Positions 35,205-46,092 of a stretch of 64,000 nucleotides of DNA are shown here, piece after piece. Origin of the DNA: Prostheceraeus crozeri (lineage: Eukaryota; Platyhelminthes; Polycladida; Euryleptidae); contig CAJQUW010008587.1 in the NCBI GenBank assembly GCA_907163375.1, forward strand, positions 171,525 to 235,524, read 5' to 3'. The translations under genes and the position numbers were made by a program. Below the pieces are notes generated by a model. It was not told the origin of the DNA. It worked only from the letters and a program-made list of their open reading frames with translations, and searched no databases. Each line of letters begins with the position of its first letter. Within the stretch, counting starts at the first letter, position 1.

Positions 35205-35792
35205 ATGTCGTCAATTGCTTTCGTGTCGAGAATGGTCTTCTTCTTCGCGCTCATTTTCATGATTTTGTCAAGACCGTCGAAATCAACGATATTGGAACGG
35301 GAGGAAAACTGCATTCGAACTCTTTACACACTCGATCAAGCCAAGAAGCTGATGGGGCGCATGATGAACGAATCAGAACTCCGTCCACAGCACACCTCCT
35401 TGGAGAACTTTACCATCACGTTACAAGGATCCTTCGATGTGTTTGGATGGCGATCAGCATGCTCTCCTCGCAATGAATCCATCCACCAATTATGTCCCGA
35501 ACGCCTGTGGTTCAACATCCACTTGGCCAGAGATCCCCCAGTGATATTGGAGAGTTCCTGCGCTGACTCAAGTCTAGGCGGACATAACCTCTGCGGACTA
35601 GTTAAAGGCGTGACCCGCTTCAAATGTGGAGATCAACTTGGTCTTGTGGCGGTCACGGAGCGTGTTTGCAGGAGAAGAGGTCTGACTACAACAGAAGAAT
35701 TGAAACAATACTTTCTTCAGACGAAGGAGGGTTGTGGAGTGAAATGTCGTCAACACGGCTGTGCACGACCATCCAATGCCTCAAGAAGGTAG
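35205..35792 (+). CDS. Secreted cysteine-rich protein, IL-17-like cytokine candidate
   Basis: A 195-residue single-exon frame. The ATG at 35205 opens a signal peptide (MSSIAFVSRMVFFFALIFMI, cleavage probably near SRPSKS). The mature part has a C-P pair followed by an R-x-P motif (LCPERLWFN, then LARDPPVILESSC). A conserved-looking SLGGHNLCGLV, a basic RVCRRRG and a C-terminal cluster GCGVKCRQHGC follow. That spacing resembles the IL-17 cystine-knot fold (CPW-x-R-x-P-x-A-x-C). Invertebrate deuterostomes and molluscs have IL-17 families, where such ligands act in epithelial immunity. Two N-glycosylation sites, NFT and NES, are visible. No transposon-derived sequence is seen inside. The family call is tentative. 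The gene could instead be another secreted cysteine-rich factor. Confidence 0.6.
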   Translation: MSSIAFVSRMVFFFALIFMILSRPSKSTILEREENCIRTLYTLDQAKKLMGRMMNESELRPQHTSLENFTITLQGSFDVFGWRSACSPRNESIHQLCPERLWFNIHLARDPPVILESSCADSSLGGHNLCGLVKGVTRFKCGDQLGLVAVTERVCRRRGLTTTEELKQYFLQTKEGCGVKCRQHGCARPSNASRR

Positions 35793-35931
35793 CAAGGAGA
35801 ACGAACTATTGAATCTCTTGGTGACTTGGTCACTGTATGATCTCAATTCTGTAATTATGTTTCAAATCACATTCGCGGCAGTCATTCCTGAACAGAACTT
35901 TTTGTACATTCAGTAGCCTACTGTTTTCATT

Positions 35932-36125
35932 GTAAAATATATCACATACGTGATGAATCTGTTTTCCTTATCCAAACTACCTCATGAGAGGAACATAAGG
36001 TAAAGAGGGTGAGAACGTTTATACAACATGAATTAAAAGGAAAATTCGACAACATTGAAATAGCTTTCTGTAGAAACCGATAGTTAATGCATCGATCTAC
36101 GATAATATTTTCAAATATTCAGAAT
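35932..36125. repeat. Dispersed repeat, related to 27530-27735
   Basis: Diverged copy in the same orientation. It begins 140 bases after the stop of the IL-17-like gene and may fall in its 3' UTR or beyond. Confidence 0.5.
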
Positions 36126-36450
36126 TATTTTATGACAGAATAATAGCCAAAAACTGTATAAATTGATATAAATGCCTTGAAAAAATTTTAAATCGCCAAA
36201 ATTTCGCCGTCACAGCCTGCGTCAGGGATACAAAGGAAGAGAAAAACATAAGACATGGAAATATGAAATTCAAAAGGAGTGCATTCAGTCACAGAGATAT
36301 AAAATCCCGAAGTCCTCACTTCATGTCTTGAGGTGAACATTTTGTAAACAATGCAAAATCTATGTCCAACATTGAGTTTAAGAGATAGAAGTGAGGGCCC
36401 CTGGATGTCACATTTTTCTGATATTTCCATAATTGGGCCAAACCACGGTG

Positions 36451-37721
36451 ACGCTCGCTACATTTGATAGCAAAACTCGATCGAAAACCAACATTCTCTA
36501 TGATACGATATTCTTTTTGAATATTCTGAAGATACAGTTTGATGTAATACGACATCGACCTTTTACACACAAAATATCAAGTTCATTCTATCTCTACATT
36601 TGTGTACAGAGATCATTTAATATGGTAACGCTCGCGACAGAGATACGAGTAAATATTTCATTAAAGATTTTTTGAGATTGCATTGATACTTTATCTAAAC
36701 TACAGAAGCTGTTGTCTCAAAAACGAAGTGATGGATAAATAATGAATATGTGATGATTTCTTCATGTTTGAATAGATTACTGAAAGCACCGATTACGAGA
36801 TTTCAATCAATCTTGACGGTAACGCTCGCGACATGGCGTAGTAGCGCTCGCGACATTATCGAATAAAATTACCGATAACATAAATTTTTTATGTTATTAT
36901 GAATTTGTCATCACAGAAAATAGTAATAATGAAATCTTCAACGATTGAACGATTAGTTTAGAAACAGCACACCAAACATTTTATTTGTACCGGAATCGTA
37001 ACACAGAAGTTAAGCATATAAATGCAAGATGAACGTCAACATCGGAGAACTTACTATATCTTGCGTAGCCATAGCCATGAATCATGAACAAGCTTTAGTC
37101 ACTTGAGGAAGAAACTTCCCTTACCTCAACGAGTCTTTCTCTGACTTAGGACAGGAAATGGAACTTCTTAAGTCGCTGTACATATACTTACCCCTCCCCA
37201 CTTTTGTCATTGTACTTAGGCCTACAAGGTCATGATGTAGGCACATGAATTAATTTTGTCTGTGTTGTGGGTTAAACAATTTCAATAAAGGATTGAGCGT
37301 ATTAATGAATCCCAAATATAGTCCAGATTGGTATTGCTATATTAATTTCAATAACAAATAGAACCAGGTAATTGCAATTAGGCAAGCAATTATACTATTG
37401 TACAGCAATTTACAGTTGTCTGTAATTAATTACACTTTCTGAGTAATAGGCACAATCTGATATAGGCCTACTTGTAATATCGAATCAGATTGACAAATAT
37501 TGATTCTCGAGATTAAATTCACTAGGTGTATGTCATGGCAACGCTCGAGACATACATTAAATTTATTTTCTACTAAGAAGTAGACTTAGAATAATTTTGT
37601 TGATTATCACACTGATTAGCATTCATGGAAAGTCGATAATTTTTTGCCAGTATAAGCTGGCTAATCATTCTTGTCTCCGAGGAAAAAAGCTTTTTCAATA
37701 TTTTGGGAAACGCTCGCGACA
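36451..37721 (+). promoter_or_regulatory. Cluster of six ACGCTCGCGACA motifs
   Basis: The 12-mer ACGCTCGCGACA, or a one-to-two-base variant, occurs at 36451, 36628, 36822, 36844, 37541 and 37710, all on the same strand. It is usually preceded by GGTA or GGCA. Intervening DNA is AT-rich and does not appear tandemly repeated. I see no gene overlapping it. It could be a protein-binding cluster or the remnant of a diverged repeat. Confidence 0.55.
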
Positions 37722-38939
37722 TTCTAATGTAGAAATTTAATATTTCCTAAAGAGTCATAGCTAACTTTGACAGAAAGTCGTCTTTCAAATACATTGACTA
37801 ACGTGAAATTTTCTAACATCACAAACGATTTTTCAACTTAATATTGACATTCTCATGTACAAAATGCATTGAAGCACACAGTTCATAAAATAGGGGCATA
37901 ATTGAAACTTATATAATAGTTTTTAGGCTACCCTTTGTCATCTATGCAGACATACTTCAGCTCTTTAGCTAGCATAGGTCTGAACTTTAGACTATGTAGT
38001 ATATCATGGTTATCGGCATAATTCGTCAAAAACTGGTTTGAAATTTGCATCAGTGCAACCAACTCGTGGTTTGACCCAATTTAATTCATTGCCTCTTGAT
38101 TTTCATATTTCCATATCTTCCTAGCCTTGCTCTTCTTCTTGTATCCCGAAATATTGGAGATTTTAACAAATAAATGACACCTTAATGGCATCTCATGTCA
38201 TTTTAAAAAAATGGGAACAAACCTGAATAGTTGCCATTTCATCGAATATCAATGATCATCATCAGTTATAGTTCACATCCTCCAACATCGACACAATTCC
38301 CTATTTCATTGGTATGTAACTAAGACATAAGGCATTCAATCCTCGGCCTATAATATACAACCAATTGCTATTTTAATTTACATCTTCTGATAAGAGATTT
38401 TAACACATCTAGACAGTGCAAGAGAATCCCTCTACGAGGATGAGCATTGCCGAAAGTGGGCTATTAACAACGCTCAGTCCTAACTAAACATTCTGTTTGA
38501 ATACGCCCCTTATCTAATTGATAAGTCGCCTGATATTTGGATTTATAAAACGTCTTAGAAGTGGCATGCGCAAATACGCATGTCGCATTCATGAGGACAT
38601 TTTTGGCGGTAAATGCCACCGAACCACTTGAAGCCTCGCTCATCTATTTGCTAGTGTGTAGGTTGGTGTTAACTAGTCTTCAGGCATGGCCTCTTATCGT
38701 CATATTTGAAAATGTTGCTTCTTATTCGATCATCATGCTAAATTAGTAGACTTTTTAATGGACATTTAGTGGACAAATTAGTAGACATTTAGTGGCATGC
38801 AGCATCGATCAAATTATCATATCATCATCGCAATTCTTTCTACATTTATGCTAGAAAATTATGCAATCGAATGTTTCCAGTCAAGTTGCGAAATTGCCTT
38901 ATCAAATTGCTGGTTGGGTCGTACAATGACCAATGGCAA
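37722..38939. other. Intergenic, no gene recognised
   Basis: AT-rich. The segment 38700-38870 shares short stretches (ATCATCATCGCAATT, TTCTACATTT) with 46747-46800, which suggests a dispersed repeat. Confidence 0.4.
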
Positions 38940-38947
38940 TAGGTCTA

Positions 38948-40729
38948 CAGGGTGTCGAAAGATTTTCGATCTTTATTTTCCCGAGTTCCTCAAGGGTCTT
39001 CCCGGGTAGCAGCAATTTTCAAGCATCGAATTTGCTTGACACTGAGTGATAAATGTCAAAAGTCAACTATGGATTAGCATCTTCATCGATGTCCAAGCCC
39101 ATGTTATTAAAATGGAGATCAGCTAATATTAAACCCAGTGCTATTTTATTGAAACAATACTTTTCACAATGAGCCTATGCCTACGTGTGAATTATGTTTG
39201 TTCAAGTGAGATGCTGACTACACGACCATGACAGACTTAATTTCATGTAGTTTGTATTTGTAATTCAGCCGGCAATCATTTAAGCTTTCTTTTCAGCAAA
39301 TTGAGGAAAAACAGTTTTTCAATTCTCGAATCGTCACATGCATGAATATCATGTGGAGATGGAATATGATGAATACCGAGATGGAAATGGTGACGGTATT
39401 TTGGCATACTATCGTACTTGCTTCACAACGTCATCATGTTCATACTTCCTACCAAGCCTGTACAATTGAAAAAGCAAACTTCTGAGGTCTGTACTTCCGT
39501 ATAGTCCGTAATTTTGTTTCTTTGTCTTTATTTATAGAGCAGATGTGTTATTATTTTTCACTGTAATAACTTTATTATGAAATTTAATGTATAAATTTTA
39601 AAATATAGATTTAATATAAATAAAGTTTAATTCATTAAACTTTAATGCATCATGACATACAAATAAAGCAATTATGTTGTCATTATCATCATCCCATTTC
39701 CATCATTGATTAATTTAGGACGATTCCGTATTCCTGGCAAAGCAGATGATTGATCCGATAGAAATTATCCAATTGGACACACATTCAGCCAACTGATATC
39801 AAAATTTAGGCAAAATCCGGAAGATTGACACCTGTAACGACGATTTTGATCATCATGGCGTATTTCTGTTGACAAGATGCCCAAAATTGTTTTATTTATC
39901 ATTCGTGTGATTTATATTTTCTGGCCTTCACATTGTGGAGCTATGAATAATCAGTCCCACAGAATTAGACAGGTCGTCTCTTCTTCCGTTTGACTAGAAA
40001 GGAAGCATTACATGTAACGTTATTGAAATGGCACAATCTCCTGACTAAATACCATAGCATTCGAACAATGAGCAGCCAGTTCAACATTAAACACGCCAAA
40101 TTGTGCGAAGTTTCGGTGACTGTTATCATGGACGTCTAAATAACAATGATAGCCAGACGTCCATGTTGTTATCAAACGGATCACACGGCAAAGAGACACA
40201 GACGATGTCAAGTTCTACAGAGAAGTTTGTGAACGTTTCTTCATGCGCCTGCTAACCTTTTTAACAATGATCGGAACGCCCAACATCATCGAGAAAACTT
40301 TTGCGCAATTATCTGAATTCTTCGAATCGGAAGGAATCGTGGCAATTGGAGCATTTTGAAGGAATTCACAGCAATCCGCAAGCGACGCACGACTGCTTTT
40401 CCTATCTCTGCAAGGTATTGAAAATTTCTTTTTGCCAACTTATTAAGTTCCTGCATGTGCCATCTGTTTGAATCAGTTTGCACTTCTAGCTAAGTGATAC
40501 GATTAAACAATCTAATTCTGTGATCAGTCCTCATCAATAACTTGTTATGTTTCACAGTTTAGTTATAAATTACTGCTCTAACTATGAAATGAAATCTTTT
40601 GCCGGCATCCAACTTTTTGCTTTGCAAGCTAACCAGGAATTATTCAAATTTCCCGGTTCATGACCATTTTCAAGGGTTTTCTAATAGCCTTTTGGATTTC
40701 CCGACTTTTCACGGATTGTCAACACCCTG
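38948..40729. mobile_element. hAT-like element with CAGGGTGTC/T ends hosting a MITE
   Basis: The left terminus CAGGGTGTCGAAAG, followed by TTTTCCCGAGTTCCTCAAGG, mirrors the right terminus, which read inward is CAGGGTGTTGACAATCCGTG followed by AAAAGTCGGGAAATCC. These are typical hAT ends. No convincing 8-bp duplication and no transposase are visible. Copy B of the CACAGAATTAG family (39958-40522) is inserted in it. Confidence 0.55.
39958..40522. mobile_element. CACAGAATTAG-family hAT-like MITE, copy B
   Basis: 565 bases with inverted ends CACAGAATTAGACAG and CACAGAATTAGATTG and an exact 8-bp target duplication ATCAGTCC (39950-39957 and 40523-40530). This copy defines the family ends and its hAT-type integration. 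Confidence 0.85.
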
Positions 40730-41594
40730 TAATATCATCGCTCTTTTCCTTCGTGTGTAGAAATAAAAACGTGTGATTTCAAGTATAATTCATAAAACTT
40801 TTATAAACAAATAACGTTGTTGACATTGCCCAAGGGAGATTAGTAAACAAGTGTAAAAATCGTCTGGAACTCAAATGAAAATAATCAATTTTCCAATAAA
40901 ATCAGGGAACACAATTTCGAAACAAGATACAGAAAAGTTACGCACTCGTTGATTTGATTACAAAGTCATCGACTCAAAAAATGTCATGTTTACTTTCATT
41001 GAGCTTAAATACGCTAAATATTCTTAGCCTGTCTTTCACAATTCATGAGAAATACTAAGAGCAAGCAAATTTTAGCATGGCTGTCCGAAAATACAGGAAA
41101 TCAAATGATATTTATGATGAAAATTACTTTCTCGACACTGCCGTATCCAAGACTGCTGCACCGCAAAGCTTGTGCTAGCAAGTGATGGGTTGCCCGACAG
41201 AATTAGAGTCAACGAGTTCCGGTTCAACGGCTAAACAATCTTATTTTGTGGATGAGCAAGTAGGGTTTACCGCGTAGGCTACTTCATAATTTCTTCTCCT
41301 GGTACATAAATTACTATTTGATATCTTGCGCTTTTATAATCGGATAATTTGACCACCACTGAAATCCTTCTTAATAAACAAATGATGAATCAGTGACTTT
41401 GTCTTCAATACAGACAATAATATTGATAAAAACAGCTCAGAATTTTCTATCACAAAACAAGAAATTTACACATCAAAGGCAATGTAAACACTTCACAAAA
41501 AAACAACAGCTCTCCAACAAACATACAGGCGAAATGCAAGGCTGATGAGCAGGGCGATACCCATCTGGAAGTAGATTGAAAATTCACAGTCCGG

Positions 41595-42284
41595 CTAGCG
41601 ATATTCTTTCAGAACGCCACCTACAGTCCCATTACAAGGTTTCTGGTCTACGGGATTACCCAAACTTTCCTGATGATCAATTTTCCTGCTCCGCAATTCC
41701 ATCAATGATGAAGTCAGCTCAGCCTCAGTCAAACAAACCCACTCTCCATGTCCCATATGCATTATGATGTGCTTCCGACCCCCGATATTGAGATATTGGC
41801 GAGTGTAGACGGAGACCAAGGCAGTAAGGTCTCGAACTTCGTCTCTGCGGCTCTCCGCAGATAAGGGAAGCGGAGCAATCGGTGAAGCAGCTGCACTGGA
41901 GGTCATTCCACCATTTGCAGCGATGGAGAGAAGGTTCTGAGCCAATGCATTGATCACATTCCTTGAGATTTCGTTGTATTCAGGACCAACGGAGCCGTTG
42001 GTGGAAGTAACTGGATAGGCGGATGAAAGAGGCATGATGGGCGGATTCGTGTAGAGGCTGTTCATCGGCTGACTGGCTGGGAAAGACATTTTGGCAGGTG
42101 AAATATCAACATGAGGCTTGGAAGACGGTCGCGGTACTGAGGTTGATATTGAAGGTACGGGTGGATAAAAAGGAAGTTTGACAGATGAGGGAGGCATCGA
42201 GGAGGGAGCTGACATGTCAATTGGCGATGATGCAAGCTGCTTGAGGACCTCAGTGACTTTCTCGAACCCAGAAGTGTTGGCAGG
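41595..42284 (-). CDS. Pax-type gene, exon 5 (terminal, Ser/Pro-rich C-terminus)
   Basis: The last recognised exon. Acceptor TTTCCTTTCAG precedes 42284, phase 0. It encodes 229 residues, ending at a TAG at 41595-41597. It opens PANTSGFEKVTEVLKQLASS, then a long Pro/Ser-rich stretch (FYPPVPSISTSVPRPSSKP) typical of Pax transactivation domains, an Ala/Ser-rich helix-like part (ISRNVINALAQNLLSIAANG) and a more charged C-terminus (RRDEVRDLTALVSVYTRQYL, then MGHGEWVCLTEAELTSSLME) that I do not recognise. There is no homeodomain. Linkage to exon 4 is inferred from phase, strand and composition across a 10.1-kb transposon-filled intron. It should be confirmed by transcript data. Confidence 0.75.
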   Translation of the reverse strand, partial: PANTSGFEKVTEVLKQLASSPIDMSAPSSMPPSSVKLPFYPPVPSISTSVPRPSSKPHVDISPAKMSFPASQPMNSLYTNPPIMPLSSAYPVTSTNGSVGPEYNEISRNVINALAQNLLSIAANGGMTSSAAASPIAPLPLSAESRRDEVRDLTALVSVYTRQYLNIGGRKHIIMHMGHGEWVCLTEAELTSSLMELRSRKIDHQESLGNPVDQKPCNGTVGGVLKEYR

Positions 42285-43026
42285 CTGAAAGGAAACACAG
42301 AAAGTTAAAGAAACTGATTTAAATGCTTTCTAACTGTGTTATGCGGTCTCATCAGTCTACTATCTATGGTCCGTTCATTTGAGGAAACGTGAGACGTCAG
42401 ACCGATACGCATTTCTATCACATTCAAAGATTTACAATGATTAACAGATTGCTCGTTGAAGGTGGACTGTTGTATTCGCGCATTAGACAGAACGACCGAT
42501 CGCATGAAGGTACACTTCACTGTGAACATGAAACTGCACATACATGCATGGATGACATGACACGAGTTACACTCAAATGAAAAGAAATGAAAGGACGAAT
42601 GTTACGTACTGCGATTCATAGAAATATAGGTAAATAACAGAATCCATCACTAAGTCATATAATAGGTTATTTGTGATATTACTAATAAATATAAAACGGT
42701 AGAATGAGAAAGCGAGAATAACGAATTTCAGCATGAGAGAATGTTAATGGAGAATGATGAACTAAATCAGCAAAGCATACTGCACATCACGACATGGACA
42801 AGATAAATTTGTAATTTCTAATTCCATGGAGTGACACCCCAAAATCAATCAGACGGGTGCCTGGATTAGAATCACTTTTGAAGATCAGTTGATCAGTCGA
42901 ATAATTGCAAGTCGAATACTTGCAATAAATTGATCGTTGAAGTCAACACAGTAACATCTTCCATTTGAAGCAAATATCTTGAAATCAATCTCTTGGCAAT
43001 GTGATTTTCCTTACAATCCAGGAATA
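42285..43026. other. Start of Pax intron 4, no other feature
   Basis: Polypyrimidine acceptor next to exon 5, then AT-rich intronic DNA with no recognised element until the Tc1 insertion. Confidence 0.5.
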
Positions 43027-43028
43027 TA

Positions 43029-44658
43029 CAGATTGTTTCATAAAAAATGGATCACTCTTAAACATCGCTTTAACTTCAACTTTGTCTAACTCCGCCAAAC
43101 TTGAACGAATTTCTCTGAAATTTGGAAGATATGTCAGTTGTGCTTACTAATATCATTGTTGGAAATTTCAAGCATGAATATTGAGTTGTTTTCCTGTTAT
43201 AGATTAAAAAAATAGTAGATAATTTGATCTTCATTTAGCTTATAAAATTACATTTGTTTCCTTTGTTATGTAATATGTTGTTCTACAAGCCAAAAGCTAT
43301 CAAGCAAAACAAAAATAAAGAAAATCGGTCAATCAGAGCCAGTATAGCACCATTATTCATCAACAATAATGTAACTGCTGCATGTGATTAACTGGACTTC
43401 ATGTTCCATAGCTTCCTGACTTCGTTGCGGTGGTGTTGGCAGCACTCCTGATTGCTTTCATCTAGAAATCTATCTCTTACCGGTTGAAAACAATAGAAAG
43501 CACAAATGAACAATAACGAGATCACATTCACAAAAGGCAAAGTGTCAGCCTTGCCAGAATTAGGGTTTTCTTTGCGAGCTACAAGCAAGCGACTAAATGT
43601 CCCTTACACAAATGTGCATCGATGGCATAATGATGATTTTCGACTCTGTCGCAAAGAGGGCTCTGGCCGTCCACGCAAAACATCCAAACGTAGAGACCGC
43701 CTAATTTTGAGATTTGTTAAAGTTGATCCAAGTCTCTCGTTAACTGAGATGGCTGCACTAGTCTCGTCTATTTCTAAGACCACTATTCGTAGAAGACTTA
43801 TTGAGTCGAATTTCAAGAGCTGTAAGAGGCCCTCTCAGATCGAATTATCAGATCAGCATACAAAAAGACGTCTCAGATGGGCAATGAGTCATTGTCACTG
43901 GCGAAATCAATGGGATCGGGTTGTCTGGTCTGATGAGGCATCAGTCCGTCGGAAGGATAGTGATGGTCGATTGAGATTATGGATAAAATCTGATCAGGAA
44001 ATTCCGAGACATTTACATCGTCCCCGGGTACAAGGTGGTGCGACTCTACTGATTTGGGCTGGCATTTGGACCAATGGCCGCTCTGAACTTCACATACAGC
44101 AAGGAACCATGAATTCTGAACGCTATGTGAATGTTTTACGAATGAACATTGGCCAAATGGCAGATCAACTTGGTGATCCATCGACTTGGTTATTTATGGA
44201 TGATAATGCTACGTGTCACAGGAGTAGTAGAGTCAACTTATCCAAGTCTCAATTAGGGCTTAGGACATTATCTTGGCCAGCTCGTTCTCCTGATCTGAAT
44301 CCCATAGAAAATGTATGGAGTATTCTAAAACGTAACGTTCGTCGTTCACTGCTACCTACAGATGGCGTATCACAACTTACGTCACTGTTAAAAAGAGAGT
44401 GGAGAAAGTTAGATCAGTCAAAAATCAACGATATCATCGAATCAATGCCTAGACGAATTGGTAATGTCATTGACAATAAGGGTAGGGCCACAAAATATTA
44501 GCTTCTTAAGAACCGTTACTGTATCATAGCTTATCAGATTATATAAGGACATTTAAATATATTAGGGACATGAAATAACATGAAAAATGCTCTCTGTATC
44601 ATACTTATGTTTTATTTAGTCAAATTTTAGGATGATCCACTTTTTATGAAACGGACTG
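43029..44658 (+). mobile_element. Tc1-like DNA transposon, apparently intact
   Basis: 1,630 bases with TA on both sides (43027-43028 and 44659-44660). Inverted termini are CAGATTGTTTCATAAAAAAT and, read inward from the right, CAGTCCGTTTCATAAAAAGT. It contains one complete transposase frame. It is inserted in Pax intron 4, opposite to the host gene. Confidence 0.92.
43506..44501 (+). CDS. Tc1-like transposase (DD34E), full length
   Basis: 331 residues from the ATG at 43506, about the usual length of the family. The N-terminus is a paired-like helix-turn-helix pair (GFSLRATSKRLNVPYTNVHR), a GSGRPRKTSKRRD hook motif and a second HTH (LTEMAALVSSISKTTIRRRL). The catalytic core has WSDEAS (first Asp), FMDDNATCH (second Asp) and SPDLNPIENVWS (Glu). 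There are 34 residues between the second Asp and the Glu, hence DD34E. The C-terminus ends in RIGNVIDNKGRATKY. It binds the element ends and moves it by cut-and-paste into TA. No stop or frameshift, so this copy may still be active or recently so. Confidence 0.93.
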   Translation: MNNNEITFTKGKVSALPELGFSLRATSKRLNVPYTNVHRWHNDDFRLCRKEGSGRPRKTSKRRDRLILRFVKVDPSLSLTEMAALVSSISKTTIRRRLIESNFKSCKRPSQIELSDQHTKRRLRWAMSHCHWRNQWDRVVWSDEASVRRKDSDGRLRLWIKSDQEIPRHLHRPRVQGGATLLIWAGIWTNGRSELHIQQGTMNSERYVNVLRMNIGQMADQLGDPSTWLFMDDNATCHRSSRVNLSKSQLGLRTLSWPARSPDLNPIENVWSILKRNVRRSLLPTDGVSQLTSLLKREWRKLDQSKINDIIESMPRRIGNVIDNKGRATKY

Positions 44659-45154
44659 TACTTTAACTCGGTGGGAGGCGGCTAATTACCTGATAAGTGA
44701 ATAATTAACCTCTCTTATCATGATGATACACTGACATTATTTATACCAACAGTTGAAGCACTGGCGATGAACCGGATGTCCATTCAGGTTAGACGATTGA
44801 TATCACCAGAAGTTCAACCGGCTACTTGACGAGATGTTAACAGCACATCATCATTTTTCGCTCTTCTTATAAAGTGCATAAAATATAAGATAAATTCAAA
44901 GAAATGTTCTAGCATCCTGTTATAGCCCATGATACAGCCGAATATTTAAAAATGTTGCTCCTCATTCGATCGAAGTTTCCCGATCATATACAACACCTTG
45001 TTAAACCAAATACAGGGTGAGTTTTTAGTAACGCAATGTTTGACATGATCAGTAAATCGACCCATCCCAACAATGCTGATGAAATTTGCCGTCACATTGC
45101 TCTATATGCATTGGGATTTATGATACTGCATTGTTATTCTGTTAAACTGATGAA

Positions 45155-45990
45155 ATGTCGCGCTTGTCGACGGAAGATAGAATCCTTATAATTCAGTTGT
45201 ATTACGATTATAACAGAAGTCCAAATGAAGTAGTACGCAAGTTCCAAGCATTTAAAAAGTTGCACAATAAAACATTCAATGAGTCAACCGTAATACGAAC
45301 TGTTGATAGATTTGAGACAACTGGGTCAGTCTTCGATCTACCAAGAACCGGTCGTCCTTCTTATGACGGCGATATGGTGGAAGAAGTTAAAGATGTTCTT
45401 GACTCAACAAAAGATGCTTCAAAGCTGCAATTATCTTCAACACGTCAAATTGCTGAAACTATGGGAATATCGCAGACGTCAGTTTACAAGATCTTACGAC
45501 ATCGTCTTCAACTGTATCCATACAAATTACGAAATTACGAACTGTACATCAATTGTGTATACGTAACGAGGTTGCTCGAAAGGAATTTGCAGATTGGTTT
45601 CTACTGAAAGTTGATGAGAATGAAGAAATTTCACGAAATGTTCTGCGGACCGATGAATGCGTATTTCACTCATATTGTCATGTAAATACACACAACAGCA
45701 TTGTTTGGGGATCGTCACTGCCCACCAAATCCAATTCAGTTGCCGTTGAAATCACCAAAAGTGACAGCTTGGGCAGGTTTCATGGCTAAATTCCTTCTCC
45801 CAATCTTCCTCTTCAAAGAAAATGTAAACCAAACAAATTACTGCAATGTGATTTTGAATCATGTCGTTCCAGAACTGAAAAAGATGAGAAAATTTAGTAG
45901 CACTTCAACAAGAACTTGTTACAACTTGTTGAAGGATGGTGCTACTAAATTTTCTCATCTTTTTCAGTTCTGGAACGACAGATTCAAAAT
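45155..45990 (+). pseudogene. mariner-type transposase, C-terminal part lost
   Basis: An open N-terminal segment (45155-45607) starts MSRLSTEDRILIIQLYYDYN and has the HTH region and a TGSVFDLPRTGRPSYDGD hook. A frameshift near 45550-45600 leads into EFADWFLLKVDENEEISRNV and then RTDECVFHSY, the first catalytic block. Another shift gives NYCNVILNHVVPELKKMR. The second Asp region is then cut at DGAT, where a reversed copy of the preceding about 50 bases begins. The last Asp/Glu block is absent. The enzyme is not functional. Confidence 0.8.
45851..45990. repeat. 140-base hairpin inside the mariner relic
   Basis: The arms 45851-45903 and 45939-45990 are almost perfectly complementary. The 35-base centre also contains TTCAACAAG and CTTGTTGAA. 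It begins exactly inside the transposase catalytic block. Confidence 0.9.
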
Positions 45991-46092
45991 CATGCATATA
46001 GAGCAATGTGACGGCAAATTTCATCAGCATTGTTGGGATGGGTCGCTTTACTGATCATGTCAAACATTTCGTTACTAAAAACTCACCCTGTA

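Larger units (their letters stand above)
45013..46090 (+). mobile_element. mariner-like element with about 100-bp inverted repeats
   Basis: Bounded by TA (45011-45012 and 46091-46092). Termini read CAGGGTGAGTTTTTAGTAAC, and the inverted match extends about 100 bases (to about 45112, and from 45991). The transposase is incomplete, and a 140-base hairpin replaces part of it. Located in Pax intron 4. Confidence 0.88.

Noticed and set aside
35336-35623. Antisense frame of 95 codons across the IL-17-like gene
   Set aside because: Shadow of the plus-strand gene, which has a signal peptide, cysteine pattern and TATA box.
41595-42284. Homeodomain or octapeptide in the Pax C-terminal exons
   Set aside because: Read through exons 4 and 5. 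No WFQNRR-type helix and no YSIDGILG-type octapeptide was found.
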